From Parvibaculum sp. (GTDB lineage: Bacteria > Pseudomonadota > Alphaproteobacteria > Parvibaculales > Parvibaculaceae), in assembly GCF_030651915.1 (NCBI RefSeq), contig NZ_JAUSBV010000004.1, positions 62,001 to 126,000 of the forward strand: a stretch of DNA of 64,000 nt, given 5' to 3'. A program made the translations under genes and the position numbers. Of the stretch, positions 49,085 through 57,752 are shown in pieces. Position 1 is the stretch's first letter. Every line of letters starts with the position of its first letter. Under the pieces are notes generated by a model that made no database searches, was not told the origin of the DNA, and saw only the letters and a program-made list of their open reading frames with translations.

Positions 49085-49453
49085 ATGAGCGACAATGAAA
49101 AAATCATCCGCGACTTCGTGAAGGCCTGGTCGCGCCTCGATGCGGACGAGATCGTGGGCTACTTCGCCGAGGACGGCGTCTATCACAACATGATGCTCGA
49201 CCCGGTGAAGGGCCGCGCGGCGCTGAAGGGCTTTATCGGCGCCTTCATTGCCAACTGGTCGGACACGGAGTGGGAACTCCTGAACATTCTCTCGAAGGGC
49301 GACATTGTGATCGCCGAGCGCGTCGACCGCACCAAGGCCGGCGGCAAGCCGGTGGCCCTGCCCTGCTGCGGCGTCTTCGAAATGGAAGGCGGCAAGATCA
49401 AGGTCTGGCGCGACTATTTCGATCTCGCGACCTTCTCGAAGGCCGCCAGCTGA
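49085..49453 (+). CDS. Limonene-1,2-epoxide hydrolase-like enzyme (SnoaL-like fold)
   Basis: 122 residues, ATG after GGGAGGAA. All five limonene epoxide hydrolase active-site residues are present at matching spacing: Tyr33 and Asn35 (VYHNMML), Arg79 and Asp81 (ERVDR) and Asp110 (WRDYFD), corresponding to Y53, N55, R99, D101 and D132 of the Rhodococcus enzyme. The enzyme adds water to epoxides in one step. The length is shorter than LEH only at the N-terminus. Neighbours CYP153 and GST suggest it opens an epoxide made by the P450 (inference). Confidence 0.82.
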   Translation: MSDNEKIIRDFVKAWSRLDADEIVGYFAEDGVYHNMMLDPVKGRAALKGFIGAFIANWSDTEWELLNILSKGDIVIAERVDRTKAGGKPVALPCCGVFEMEGGKIKVWRDYFDLATFSKAAS

Positions 49454-49467
49454 CACCGGAGCGCCCC

Positions 49468-50169
49468 ATGACCATCCGCCTCTACGATCTCGCCGCGACC
49501 GAAGACCGGCGCCTGAGCCCCTTCTGCTGGCGCACCAAATATGCGCTGGCGCATAAGGGGCTCGAGTTCGAGGCGGTGCCGGTGGGCTTCGGCGAAATCC
49601 CGAACATCTGCGGCGGCAAGTTCAAGACCGTTCCGATCATCGAAGACGGGGCGACGGCGATGAACGAAAGCTGGGATATCGCCGATTATCTCGACCGGAC
49701 CTATCCCGAGCGGCCGATGCTGTTTGCCTCGCCCGGCGAGCGCGCGGGCGCGGTATTTTTCGACAACTGGTTCGGCCCGGAAATCATGCTGCGCCTGTTT
49801 CGCATGTATGTGCTCGACATCCACAACCGCGCCCGGCCCGAAGACCAGCCCTATGTGCGCGAAAGCCGCGAAAAACGGTTGGGCGGCACCAAGCTCGAGG
49901 ATTTCGTTGCCAACCGCGAGGCCCTGCTGCCGGAAACCCGCGACGCCTTGCGGCCGATGCGCATGGTGCTGGCGAAGCAGCCCTGGCTTGGCGGCGCGAC
50001 GCCAAACTATATGGACTATATCGCGCTGGGCGGCTTCCTCTGGGCGGCATCGGTGGCGACCCTGCCGCCACTCGAAAAAGACGACATGCTGCATGACTGG
50101 CTCGCCCGCGGCTTCGACCTTTATGGCGGCCTCGGCCGCAGCGCCAAGACCGACCCGCTGGCCGCCTAG
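49468..50169 (+). CDS. Glutathione S-transferase family protein
   Basis: 233 residues, ATG 14 bp after the epoxide hydrolase-like gene. Thioredoxin-like N-terminal domain with SPFCWRTKYALAHKG (active site Ser/Cys region), the cis-Pro loop KTVPIIEDG and NESWDIADYLDRTYPE, then an all-helical C-terminal domain. The SPFCWR wording resembles the LigE/LigF-type and related GSTs that act on ethers or epoxides. Conjugation or opening of an epoxide from the CYP153 reaction is plausible. Its TAG is shared in a CTAG with the convergent Anbu gene. Confidence 0.85.
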   Translation: MTIRLYDLAATEDRRLSPFCWRTKYALAHKGLEFEAVPVGFGEIPNICGGKFKTVPIIEDGATAMNESWDIADYLDRTYPERPMLFASPGERAGAVFFDNWFGPEIMLRLFRMYVLDIHNRARPEDQPYVRESREKRLGGTKLEDFVANREALLPETRDALRPMRMVLAKQPWLGGATPNYMDYIALGGFLWAASVATLPPLEKDDMLHDWLARGFDLYGGLGRSAKTDPLAA

Positions 50170-50909
50170 AAATCCCAGCCGGGGCCTGGAATGGCCCGGT
50201 AGGCCTGCGTCAGCGCATCCGACCATGAACGCCTGAGCCCGGCGAAATAGGCGTCGTCGTCCTTGATGCGCCGCTGCAGCGCGACCTTCAGCGCCTTGCG
50301 GCGATAGACCATCAGGTCGATCGGCATGCCGACCGAAAGGTTCGAGCGCATGGTCGAATCCATCGAGATCAGCGCGAGCTTCAGCCCGTCGCCGAGATCG
50401 GTGTCGTAGTTGAGCGCCCGGTCGATAATCGGCTTGCCGTATTTGTGCTCGCCGATCTGCAGATAGGGCGTGTCCTCGGTCGCCTCGATGTAATTGCCGG
50501 CCGAATAAATCTGGAAGAGCCGCAGCTCGCCATTGCCGACCTGCCCGCCGAGCAGGATCGAGACGTTGAAGTCGCCGGCCTGTGCCTCGAGCGAGGGCCC
50601 ATCGTTGCGGTAGACATCGCGCACCGCCTGCCCCATCAGCTGCGCGGCACGCACCATGGTCGGTACCGTGTGCAGCGTTTCAAGTTCCTCGCTGTCGCCG
50701 AGCCGCACGCCCTGCTCGACCGCCCGGTTGATGGCGGCCTGGCTGACCGCAAGATTGCCGGCCGTCATCAGCCCGATCACCCGATCGCCCGGATGCTCGA
50801 TGACGGTCAGTTTGCGAAAGGTGGAGATATTGTCGACGCCCGCATTGGTGCGGGTGTCCGCCAGCATCACAAGGCCGCCTTCAAGCCGAAGCGCGACGCA
50901 ATAGGTCAT
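50166..50909 (-). CDS. Anbu proteasome-like peptidase (HslV/20S beta-subunit relative)
   Basis: 247 residues. Begins MTYCVALRLEGGLVMLADTRTNAG: Thr2 is the expected N-terminal nucleophile after Met removal, with Asp18 and a conserved Lys (RKLTVI) as in proteasome beta subunits. The ancestral-beta-subunit group Anbu assembles into ring or helical oligomers. Last gene of the ATP-grasp/alpha-E/transglutaminase/Anbu operon, always found together, thought to make and recycle an unknown peptide or amide modification. 54 bp after the transglutaminase gene. Confidence 0.92.
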   Translation of the reverse strand: MTYCVALRLEGGLVMLADTRTNAGVDNISTFRKLTVIEHPGDRVIGLMTAGNLAVSQAAINRAVEQGVRLGDSEELETLHTVPTMVRAAQLMGQAVRDVYRNDGPSLEAQAGDFNVSILLGGQVGNGELRLFQIYSAGNYIEATEDTPYLQIGEHKYGKPIIDRALNYDTDLGDGLKLALISMDSTMRSNLSVGMPIDLMVYRRKALKVALQRRIKDDDAYFAGLRRSWSDALTQAYRAIPGPGWDF

Positions 50910-50963
50910 CGAAGTCTCCCGGTCTCGTCCGGCAACGGCCGGACCCCCTGTTGATTTTTGTCG

Positions 50964-51782
50964 CTACTGCTGCGCCGCGCCGCTTTCCACCTTGAGGCGG
51001 ACTTCGAGCGTTTCCTCGCCGCCGCCGCGCCGGCGCCCCCGGACGGGCGACGCCTCCAGATAGTCGAGCCCGCAAGCGACCCGGACATGCGCCGAGGTCG
51101 GACAGATGCGGTTGGCAACATCGAATCCCACCCAGCCGAGATGCTCAATATAGGCCTCGACCCAGGCATGGCTAGCCTCATATTGGCTGTCGCCCTCGAA
51201 CCAGAGATAGCCGCTGACATAGCGCGCCGGCAGGCCGAGATCGCGCGCCGCCGAGAGGAAGACATGGGTATGGTCCTGGCAGACGCCATAGCCATGCGCC
51301 AGCGCTTCCGCCGCCGTCGTCGCCGCGTGGGTTTCGCCAATCCGGTAGTCGACCGCATCGCGCACCGTATCCATCAGCCGGTGAGCGAGGTCGATGGGTG
51401 TGCCGTCCGAGGCAGCCCGCGCGGCGGCCGCCAGCGCGCGGATCGCGGCATCGGGCGCCGTCAGCTCGGTCTGGCGCAAAAAAAAGAGCGGCGGCAGCGG
51501 CTCGGCCGTGTCGGCAATGATGCCGCCTGTATCCGACGTCTCGACCTCGCCGGCGACGCTGATCGTCAGCGCCTCGTGCAGGCCGTCGAGATAGAGCATC
51601 TGCAGAACGTTGCCATAGGCATCGCGGCTTTCACGGACCCGGCCGGCGGGCATGGCAACGACGCGCCAGGACAGGACCTTCTGTCCGGCATGGCCGAGCG
51701 GCACGAGCCGAAGCGCCTGCACCGAATAATTGGCAGGGCCCTCGTAGCGATAGGTGGTGTCCTGGCGGATCAGAATACGCAT
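50964..51782 (-). CDS. Transglutaminase-like cysteine peptidase/amidase of the Anbu operon
   Basis: 272 residues from ATG 51782. N-terminal Bact_transglu_N beta domain (LIRQDTTYRYEGPANYSVQALRL) and transglutaminase core with Cys168 (GYGVCQDHTH), His205 (ASHAWVEAY) and Asp221 (VGFDVAN). Presumed to cleave or transfer the amide bond made by the ATP-grasp partner. Begins 13 bp after the alpha-E gene. Confidence 0.93.
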   Translation of the reverse strand: MRILIRQDTTYRYEGPANYSVQALRLVPLGHAGQKVLSWRVVAMPAGRVRESRDAYGNVLQMLYLDGLHEALTISVAGEVETSDTGGIIADTAEPLPPLFFLRQTELTAPDAAIRALAAAARAASDGTPIDLAHRLMDTVRDAVDYRIGETHAATTAAEALAHGYGVCQDHTHVFLSAARDLGLPARYVSGYLWFEGDSQYEASHAWVEAYIEHLGWVGFDVANRICPTSAHVRVACGLDYLEASPVRGRRRGGGEETLEVRLKVESGAAQQ

Positions 51783-51795
51783 CGGCGACAGCCTA

Positions 51796-52737
51796 TCACA
51801 TGAGGTAGACGCGGCTGATTTCGGCACCGAGCCTGTCATTCTGCTCGATATGCTCGCTGAGGAACTCGTGCAGGCCCTGGCGGAACACATCGTCGACCCG
51901 GCCGAAGCGCAGCCGCGAATAGATCTGTCCGGCGACGCGATGCGCCTCGTTGCGCTGGCCGTATTCCTCACCGAGCCGGTCGAGGCAGTCCTTGATTTCG
52001 GCTGAACAGCTGATCAGCGAGCGCGGCATTTCCTCGCGCATAATCAGAAATTCGGCGATCAACCAGGGCTTGAGCCCTTCGCGATAGACCGCATTGTAGC
52101 TGCGATAGCCCGAAACAGCGCGCAGGATCGAGGCCCATTGATAATAGTCGACGCCGCCGCCAATCTCGGCATGCTCGGGCAGCAGCAGGTGATACTTGAC
52201 GTCGAGAATGCGCGCGGTGTTGTCGCTGCGTTCGATGAAGGTCCCGAGCCGGGTGAAGTGGTAGCGATCGCGGCGCAACATGGTGGCGACGGTGCCGCCA
52301 TAAAAGAGCAGCGAGCGATCCTTCACCCAATCGAGAAAGCGGTGCAGGCTGCCGCCGCGCACCCGCGCCTCGTTCCAGCCGGGCAGTTCGAGCCAGGTCG
52401 CATTGAGGCTTTCCCATTGCTCGGTCGTGAGCGAGGTACGCACGCCGCGCGCGTTGCGCCGCGCGGTCTCGATGCAGGACCGGATGCTTGACGGATTTTC
52501 AGGGTCGAAGGCGAGATAGGAAATGACGTTCTCGGGCGTCGCCTCCTCGTGCTTGGCATAGAATTCTTCCTCGCAACCCGAAACGACAACGGCCGAATGC
52601 CACTCGCTGCCGTCGGCATCGGTACCCGACGGCATCAACGACAAACGGTCGGTCACGCGCAGGATGCGGGCGAGGCTTTCGGCGCGCTCCATATAGCGGG
52701 CAAGCCAGTAGAGACTGTCGGCAGTGCGGCTCAGCAT
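51796..52737 (-). CDS. Alpha-E domain protein of the Anbu operon
   Basis: 313 residues from ATG 52737 (AGGGATGACGCC upstream). Wholly helical; typical start MLSRTADSLYWLARYMERAES, and RLGTFIERSDNTARILDVKYH is the conserved middle motif. Alpha-E proteins have no known catalytic activity; they always accompany the circularly permuted ATP-grasp and the transglutaminase. It starts 4 bp after the ATP-grasp stop. Confidence 0.93.
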   Translation of the reverse strand: MLSRTADSLYWLARYMERAESLARILRVTDRLSLMPSGTDADGSEWHSAVVVSGCEEEFYAKHEEATPENVISYLAFDPENPSSIRSCIETARRNARGVRTSLTTEQWESLNATWLELPGWNEARVRGGSLHRFLDWVKDRSLLFYGGTVATMLRRDRYHFTRLGTFIERSDNTARILDVKYHLLLPEHAEIGGGVDYYQWASILRAVSGYRSYNAVYREGLKPWLIAEFLIMREEMPRSLISCSAEIKDCLDRLGEEYGQRNEAHRVAGQIYSRLRFGRVDDVFRQGLHEFLSEHIEQNDRLGAEISRVYLM

Positions 52738-52741
52738 GGCG

Positions 52742-54160
52742 TCATCCCTTGAGCACCCAGGTGTCCTTGGTACCGCCGCCCTGGCTCGAATTGACGACCA
52801 GCGAGCCCTCGCGCATGGCGACGCGCGTGAGACCACCTGGAACGACGCGAATTTCGGCGCCGGAAAGGATGAAGGGACGAATATCGACATGGCGCGGCGC
52901 GACGCCATCATCGACAAAGGTCGGGCAGGTCGAAAGCGCCAGCGTCGGCTGGGCGATATACTTGCCGGGCTTGGCCTTGATGCGCAGCGCGAATTCGGCG
53001 ATCTCGGCCTTCGTTGCCTTCGGCCCTACCAGCATGCCATAGCCGCCCGACCCATGAATCTCCTTGACCACCAGCTCACCGAGACGATCGAGCACATAGG
53101 CGGCATCGTCGGGATCGCTGCAGCGCCATGTCGGCACGTTCTTCAGGATCGGCTGCTCGCCGAGATAGAATTCGATCATCTTCGGCACATAGGTGTAGAT
53201 CGACTTGTCGTCGGCGATGCCAGCGCCGACCGCATTGGTCAGATTGACGTTGCCGGCCCGATAGGCGCTCATCAATCCGGCAACGCCGAGCGCCGAATCC
53301 GGTCGGAAGGTCAGCGGATCGAGAAACGCGTCGTCGACACGGCGATAGATGACATCGACGCGCTTCGGCCCCTGCGTGGTGCGCATATAGACGATGTCGT
53401 CCATCACATAGAGGTCGGGGCCTTCGACCAGTTCGACGCCCATCTGATCGGCCAGGAAGGAATGCTCGTAATAGGCGCTGTTGTAGATGCCAGGCGTCAG
53501 CACGGCGACGGTCGGCTCGCCGACACAGTTGCGCGGCGCGATCGATGTCAACGTCCGCATCAGCTCGTCGCAATAGTGATCGACCGGCGCCACGTTGTAG
53601 CGCGAGAAGAGGTCGGGAAAGAGTCGCATCGTGATCTCGCGGTTCTCCAGCATGTAGGAGACGCCGGACGGCGTGCGGCAATTGTCCTCAAGCACATAGA
53701 ACTCGTCCGGCCCGACGCGCACCATGTCGATGCCGGCGATATGCGTGTAGATGTTGTGCGGCAGCGCAACGCCCTGCATCTGGCAGTACCAGGCCTCGTT
53801 GAGCAGCACCTGTTCGCGCGGCACGAGACCGGCGGCGAGAATGTCCTGCGCGCCATAGACATCGGCTATGAAGGCATTGAGCGCCTTGACGCGCTGGACG
53901 AGCCCATCCGAAATCTGTTTCCACTCGGCCGCTTCGAGAATGCGCGGAATGATGTCGAAGGGAATGATGCGCTCCGGATCGCCGCCCTCGCCATAGACGG
54001 CAAAGGTGATGCCGGCGCGGCGGAAGAAGGTTTCCGCCTCCTCGCGGCGCAGCGTCAGAATCTCGGTTGGCGTCTCGTCAAGCCAGGCCTGCAATATTCG
54101 ATAGGCCTGCCGGACCTCCGCCCCGCGAGGTCCCATTTCATCAAAGAAGGCCGAGGCCAT
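52742..54160 (-). CDS. Circularly permuted ATP-grasp ligase of the Anbu operon
   Basis: 472 residues. Family patterns: RIIPFDIIPRILEAAEWKQI, ALNAFIADVYG, GIDMVRVGPDEFYVLEDNCRTPSGVSYMLENR (metal-binding Glu/Asn region, broken up here), DLYVMDDIVYMRTTQGPKRVDVIYRR, and the GSGGYGMLVGP nucleotide loop near residue 388. Predicted to form an amide or peptide bond with ATP. First gene of the four-gene operon. The 193-bp region upstream holds the promoter and ends with the hairpin after mltB. Confidence 0.93.
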   Translation of the reverse strand: MASAFFDEMGPRGAEVRQAYRILQAWLDETPTEILTLRREEAETFFRRAGITFAVYGEGGDPERIIPFDIIPRILEAAEWKQISDGLVQRVKALNAFIADVYGAQDILAAGLVPREQVLLNEAWYCQMQGVALPHNIYTHIAGIDMVRVGPDEFYVLEDNCRTPSGVSYMLENREITMRLFPDLFSRYNVAPVDHYCDELMRTLTSIAPRNCVGEPTVAVLTPGIYNSAYYEHSFLADQMGVELVEGPDLYVMDDIVYMRTTQGPKRVDVIYRRVDDAFLDPLTFRPDSALGVAGLMSAYRAGNVNLTNAVGAGIADDKSIYTYVPKMIEFYLGEQPILKNVPTWRCSDPDDAAYVLDRLGELVVKEIHGSGGYGMLVGPKATKAEIAEFALRIKAKPGKYIAQPTLALSTCPTFVDDGVAPRHVDIRPFILSGAEIRVVPGGLTRVAMREGSLVVNSSQGGGTKDTWVLKG

Positions 54161-54332
54161 GACGCTCCTGTCGTTTGCAGCGAATTTCTTCGCCTGTTGA
54201 CCCTACAGGGAGAGCAAGAGCGATGCCATGCCCGGAAATGCGGCGTTTGCAAGGTATGCGGGCCGGATCGTCCGAACGTTGACCGATTTTCGGGCGATCG
54301 CAGACACGGCCGCCGTCAAAAGAGGCAATCCA

Positions 54333-54352
54333 CCCGGCGCCACCGCGCCGGG
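54333..54352 (-). terminator. Hairpin after the lytic transglycosylase gene
   Basis: CCCGGCGC, CACC, GCGCCGGG: perfect 8-bp stem immediately beyond the minus-strand stop. The following T content is modest (CTCTTTTG), so termination strength is uncertain. Confidence 0.55.
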
Positions 54353-54353
54353 A

Positions 54354-55649
54354 TCAACGGCGGCGCAGCCGTTCCAGCAGGGCGGGCGTCGGATAGCCGT
54401 CGGCAGGCATGCCGACCGAAATCTGGAACTCACGGATCGCCTTGCGCGTGTTGAAGCCGATGATGCCGTCGACGCCGCCGGTATCATAGCCGCGCTCGGA
54501 CAGCAGGCGTTGCAGGTCCATGCGCTCGGTCCGCCCCAGCGGTCTGTCGCTGCGCGGCCAGGAGCCGACGATCTCGCCGCGCCCCTTGAAGCGGTCGGCA
54601 AGCAGATGCACGGCCAGCGCATAGGAGGTCGACGCGTTGTAGGAGAGCACCGTACGGAAATTGTGCATGACCAGAAAGGCCGGACCCTTGTGGCCCGAAG
54701 GCAGGAAGATCGATGCCTTTTCGTCAGCCTCGCCGCCGGGGAATGGCCGGCCGTCGATGCGGGCGACACCTGCTTTCGACCACTCGGCTTGCCCCTTCGT
54801 GATCGACATATCGGCCTCGGAAAAATCAAAGCCCTGCGGAAGCTTGACCTCATACCCCCAGACGCCACCGCGCCGCCAGCCGGAGTTCTGCAGGTAATGG
54901 CCGGCCGAGGCCAGCGCATCGGCATGCGAGTTCCAGATGTCGCGCTTGCCATTGCCGTCGAAGTCGACCGCATGAACATTGTAGGTGGTCGGAATGAATT
55001 GCGTCTGACCCATGGCGCCGGCCCACGAACCGAGCATCTTGCCGGGTTCGACATCGCCCTTCTGGATGATCTGCAGGGCGGCGATGAGCTGGGTGCGGCC
55101 ATATTCCTGGCGGCGGCCCTGATAACCGAGCGTCGCCAGCGAGCGGACGACGCTCATCGTCCCCTGGAAGGTGCCGTAGTTCGATTCAAGCCCCCAGATC
55201 GCGACCAGCACATGCCGGTCGACACCGTAAGCCGTCTCGATGCGGTCGAGCAGCGCCTTGTTTTCGGCGAGCAGCGCCTTGCCCCGCGCAACGCGCGTAT
55301 CCGACAGCGCGCCTTCGAGATACTCCCAGACCGGCCGGGTGAACTCGGGCTGGCTCTCATTGGCATCGACGACGCGCTGATCGGGTCGGACGCCGCGCAG
55401 CGAACGATCGAAGGTCTGCGGTGCGATGCCGGCCTTGAGCGCCGCGTCGCGGAAGCCCGTCAGCCAGTCGGCGAACTGCGTGTCGTCGGCCATGGCGGCC
55501 GGACTGCCGGGCGGTGGCAGCGGCAGGCCGGGCTGCGCGCCGGCCGCACAGCCGGTCATCGACAGGCCGAGCAAGGCGACAGCGACGGCCGCCGACCGCA
55601 ACAGGAGCCGGGGCCGGGGACAACGATCCGGACAAACAGAAAGCGACAT
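54354..55649 (-). CDS. mltB: Lytic murein transglycosylase (MltB family) with C-terminal peptidoglycan-binding domain
   Basis: 431 residues from ATG 55649 (GGAGTTCTC upstream). Lipoprotein signal: LLGLSMTGCAAG (lipobox Cys). Transglycosylase domain with FADWLTGFRDAAL, catalytic Glu in AIWGLESNYGTFQG, and AMGQTQFIPTTYNVHAVDFDGNG. C-terminal PG_binding_1 domain (about 370-431: RMDLQRLLSERGYDTGGVDGIIG, TRKAIREFQ). Cleaves peptidoglycan to 1,6-anhydro-muropeptides at the inner face of the outer membrane. Located 35 bp after the GH42 gene in the same direction. Confidence 0.93.
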   Translation of the reverse strand: MSLSVCPDRCPRPRLLLRSAAVAVALLGLSMTGCAAGAQPGLPLPPPGSPAAMADDTQFADWLTGFRDAALKAGIAPQTFDRSLRGVRPDQRVVDANESQPEFTRPVWEYLEGALSDTRVARGKALLAENKALLDRIETAYGVDRHVLVAIWGLESNYGTFQGTMSVVRSLATLGYQGRRQEYGRTQLIAALQIIQKGDVEPGKMLGSWAGAMGQTQFIPTTYNVHAVDFDGNGKRDIWNSHADALASAGHYLQNSGWRRGGVWGYEVKLPQGFDFSEADMSITKGQAEWSKAGVARIDGRPFPGGEADEKASIFLPSGHKGPAFLVMHNFRTVLSYNASTSYALAVHLLADRFKGRGEIVGSWPRSDRPLGRTERMDLQRLLSERGYDTGGVDGIIGFNTRKAIREFQISVGMPADGYPTPALLERLRRR

Positions 55650-55684
55650 CGAGAACTCCAACGCATTTGGTTCGACAGACGCTA

Positions 55685-57670
55685 TCACGGCCCTGCCAAA
55701 AATCGAGAAACCGCCACGCCGCCAACATCGAGCGCCAGCGCCCCGAGCACAAAATCCCTATCCGGGAAATAAGGCGAGATGTCGACCGGGCCCGGCCCAT
55801 AGTTGAAAACGAAACGGAAGGCCCCGCGCCGCCGCGTCCGCAGGCCGGCCGGCAAGGTCATGACCGCAAGCCCCGCTTCGCGCGCCAGCCGCTCGACGAT
55901 CCGCTCCAGCAGCGCCGGGTCGGGTGCGCCCGCCAGGTAATGCGCGCGGGCCCGCCGCGTCAGCGCTGGATGACCGTCTTCCGTTTCGGCCAGCACCTCC
56001 GTGCCCGGCGCCGTCACAACGAATTCGCGCCAGCGGTCGAAAGCGAAGGTCTCATTGTCGAAGCGCACCGGCACCGCCGACCCGGGCCGGAAGCTCTCGG
56101 CACGCGTGACCTTGACGCCGAGAACGGCCGCGAGCGGCCCCGGCGCCAGATTGTCGGGGATGCGGTGCGAGGCGGTGCGGCTGCCGGTGCGGGTGCCAAC
56201 CAGCAAGGTGCCCTTGAAGGTCGAAAGCGCCGCCGCCAGCACGTCGGGCACGTGCGGCATCGGCGGCACCAGCACCAGCGTGTAGGGCGCCAGATCGGCT
56301 TGCGGCCCGACAATATCAATATCGAGACCCAGGCGCCGGAGCGCCCGATACATCGCAAAAGCCTGTTCGATATAAGTGAAGTTGCGCCCCTGCGGCTGCA
56401 CACGAAGGAACCACGCCGCCTCATAGGAAAAGACCAGCGCCGCTTTCGCCGCCACAGGCACGCCCAGCGGCCCGAGCGCGGCAAGATCGGCCGATAAATG
56501 CTCGACCTCGAAAAACGCGCGGTCGGGTGTGTTGTCCGGAAGGTTGAGGCCGGCATGAAACTGCTCCTGCGCAAACGGTGCCTGCCGCCAGCGGAAATAG
56601 GAGATCGTCTCGGCACCATGCGCGAAGCCTTCAAGGCCCCATAGACGGACGAGCCCGGGTGCGGCGTCCGTGTTGTATTGCGCCCAATTGACCGGGCCCG
56701 GTTGCTGTTCCATGACCCAGAAGCGCCCTCGGCCTGCACCGCGATAAAGATCGTGATGGAAGGCCTGCAAATCGGGATCGCCGGTGCGCGCGAAGGCCGC
56801 CTTGTGCGCCGCCTCACCCGGAAAGACGTCGAGACTGCCGAGCGGATAGGAATCCCAGGTCGCAATATCGAGATCCTTCATCACCGCGTAATGATCGAAA
56901 TCGAGAAAAAAGGTCATGAAATTGTGCAGGATGTCGCGCCCCGGCGAGAGCGTTCGAATGATCGCGGTCTGCACGCGGTTGAAGGCCGCGACCTGATCGG
57001 ACGCATAGCGATGGAAATCGGCGCGATGCGCGGGATTGGTTTCGGTAACAGCGCCGGCCGGCAGATCGATCTCGGCGAAGTCGCGATACTCCATGCTCCA
57101 GAAGACATTGCCCCAGGCTTCGTTGAGCGCATGGATGTCGCCATAGCGTTCCTTCAACCAGTGGCGAAAGCCAACCAGTGCCTCATGCGAATATGAAAGC
57201 ACCGTGTCGTGGCAGCCATACTCATTGTCGGTCTGCCAAGCGACAATGCCCGGATGCCGTCCGAAACGCTCGGCCAGCGCGGTCACGATGCGCGCGCATT
57301 CATGCCGATAGCCCGCATGGGAGAAGCAATAGTGCCGGCGCGAAGAAAAACCGCGTGTGCGGCCGCGGGCATCGACCGGCAGCATGTCGGGCATCCGGTC
57401 GACCAGCCATTTGGGTGGCGTCGCCGTCGGCGTGCCAAGCACCACCTCAAGCCCGGCCCCATGTAGCGTATCGATGGCGCGCCCCAGCCAGTCGAAATCG
57501 AAATGGCCGGGGCGCGGCTCGAGCCGCGACCAGGCGAACTCGCCAATCCGAACCCGCGTGATGCCCGCCGCCCGCATACGACGTGCATCGTCCGCCCACA
57601 TCGCCTCAGGCCAATGCTCCGGATAGTAACAGACACCGATCGTGACGTCGGTGGCGTGCGGCTCTGCCAT
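55685..57670 (-). CDS. Beta-galactosidase, glycoside hydrolase family 42
   Basis: 661 residues, ATG after GGAGGGAATCC. GH42 landmarks: GVCYYPEHWPEAMWADDARRM, WSRLEP, acid/base Glu150 (WQTDNEYGCHDT), nucleophile Glu321 (FWVMEQQPGPVNW), then trimerisation domain (about 400-600) and C-terminal beta domain. No signal peptide; acts on galactosides inside the cell. Divergent from the GH4 alpha-galactosidase gene across an 82-bp region with a 16-bp palindrome. With galK and galT in the window it feeds the Leloir pathway. Confidence 0.93.
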   Translation of the reverse strand: MAEPHATDVTIGVCYYPEHWPEAMWADDARRMRAAGITRVRIGEFAWSRLEPRPGHFDFDWLGRAIDTLHGAGLEVVLGTPTATPPKWLVDRMPDMLPVDARGRTRGFSSRRHYCFSHAGYRHECARIVTALAERFGRHPGIVAWQTDNEYGCHDTVLSYSHEALVGFRHWLKERYGDIHALNEAWGNVFWSMEYRDFAEIDLPAGAVTETNPAHRADFHRYASDQVAAFNRVQTAIIRTLSPGRDILHNFMTFFLDFDHYAVMKDLDIATWDSYPLGSLDVFPGEAAHKAAFARTGDPDLQAFHHDLYRGAGRGRFWVMEQQPGPVNWAQYNTDAAPGLVRLWGLEGFAHGAETISYFRWRQAPFAQEQFHAGLNLPDNTPDRAFFEVEHLSADLAALGPLGVPVAAKAALVFSYEAAWFLRVQPQGRNFTYIEQAFAMYRALRRLGLDIDIVGPQADLAPYTLVLVPPMPHVPDVLAAALSTFKGTLLVGTRTGSRTASHRIPDNLAPGPLAAVLGVKVTRAESFRPGSAVPVRFDNETFAFDRWREFVVTAPGTEVLAETEDGHPALTRRARAHYLAGAPDPALLERIVERLAREAGLAVMTLPAGLRTRRRGAFRFVFNYGPGPVDISPYFPDRDFVLGALALDVGGVAVSRFLAGP

Positions 57671-57710
57671 GGATTCCCTCCCCGATTCTCTCTAACTTGC
57701 CGGAATTGGC

Positions 57711-57726
57711 GGCGCTTGCAAGCGCC
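57711..57726. promoter_or_regulatory. Perfect 16-bp palindrome between divergent galactosidase genes
   Basis: GGCGCTTGCAAGCGCC is a perfect palindrome in the 82-bp gap between the GH42 and GH4 starts. A good candidate for a LacI/GalR-type operator for both genes. No such regulator gene is in the window. Confidence 0.5.
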
Positions 57727-57752
57727 CTTAGGACGACACAAAAGGATCGGAC

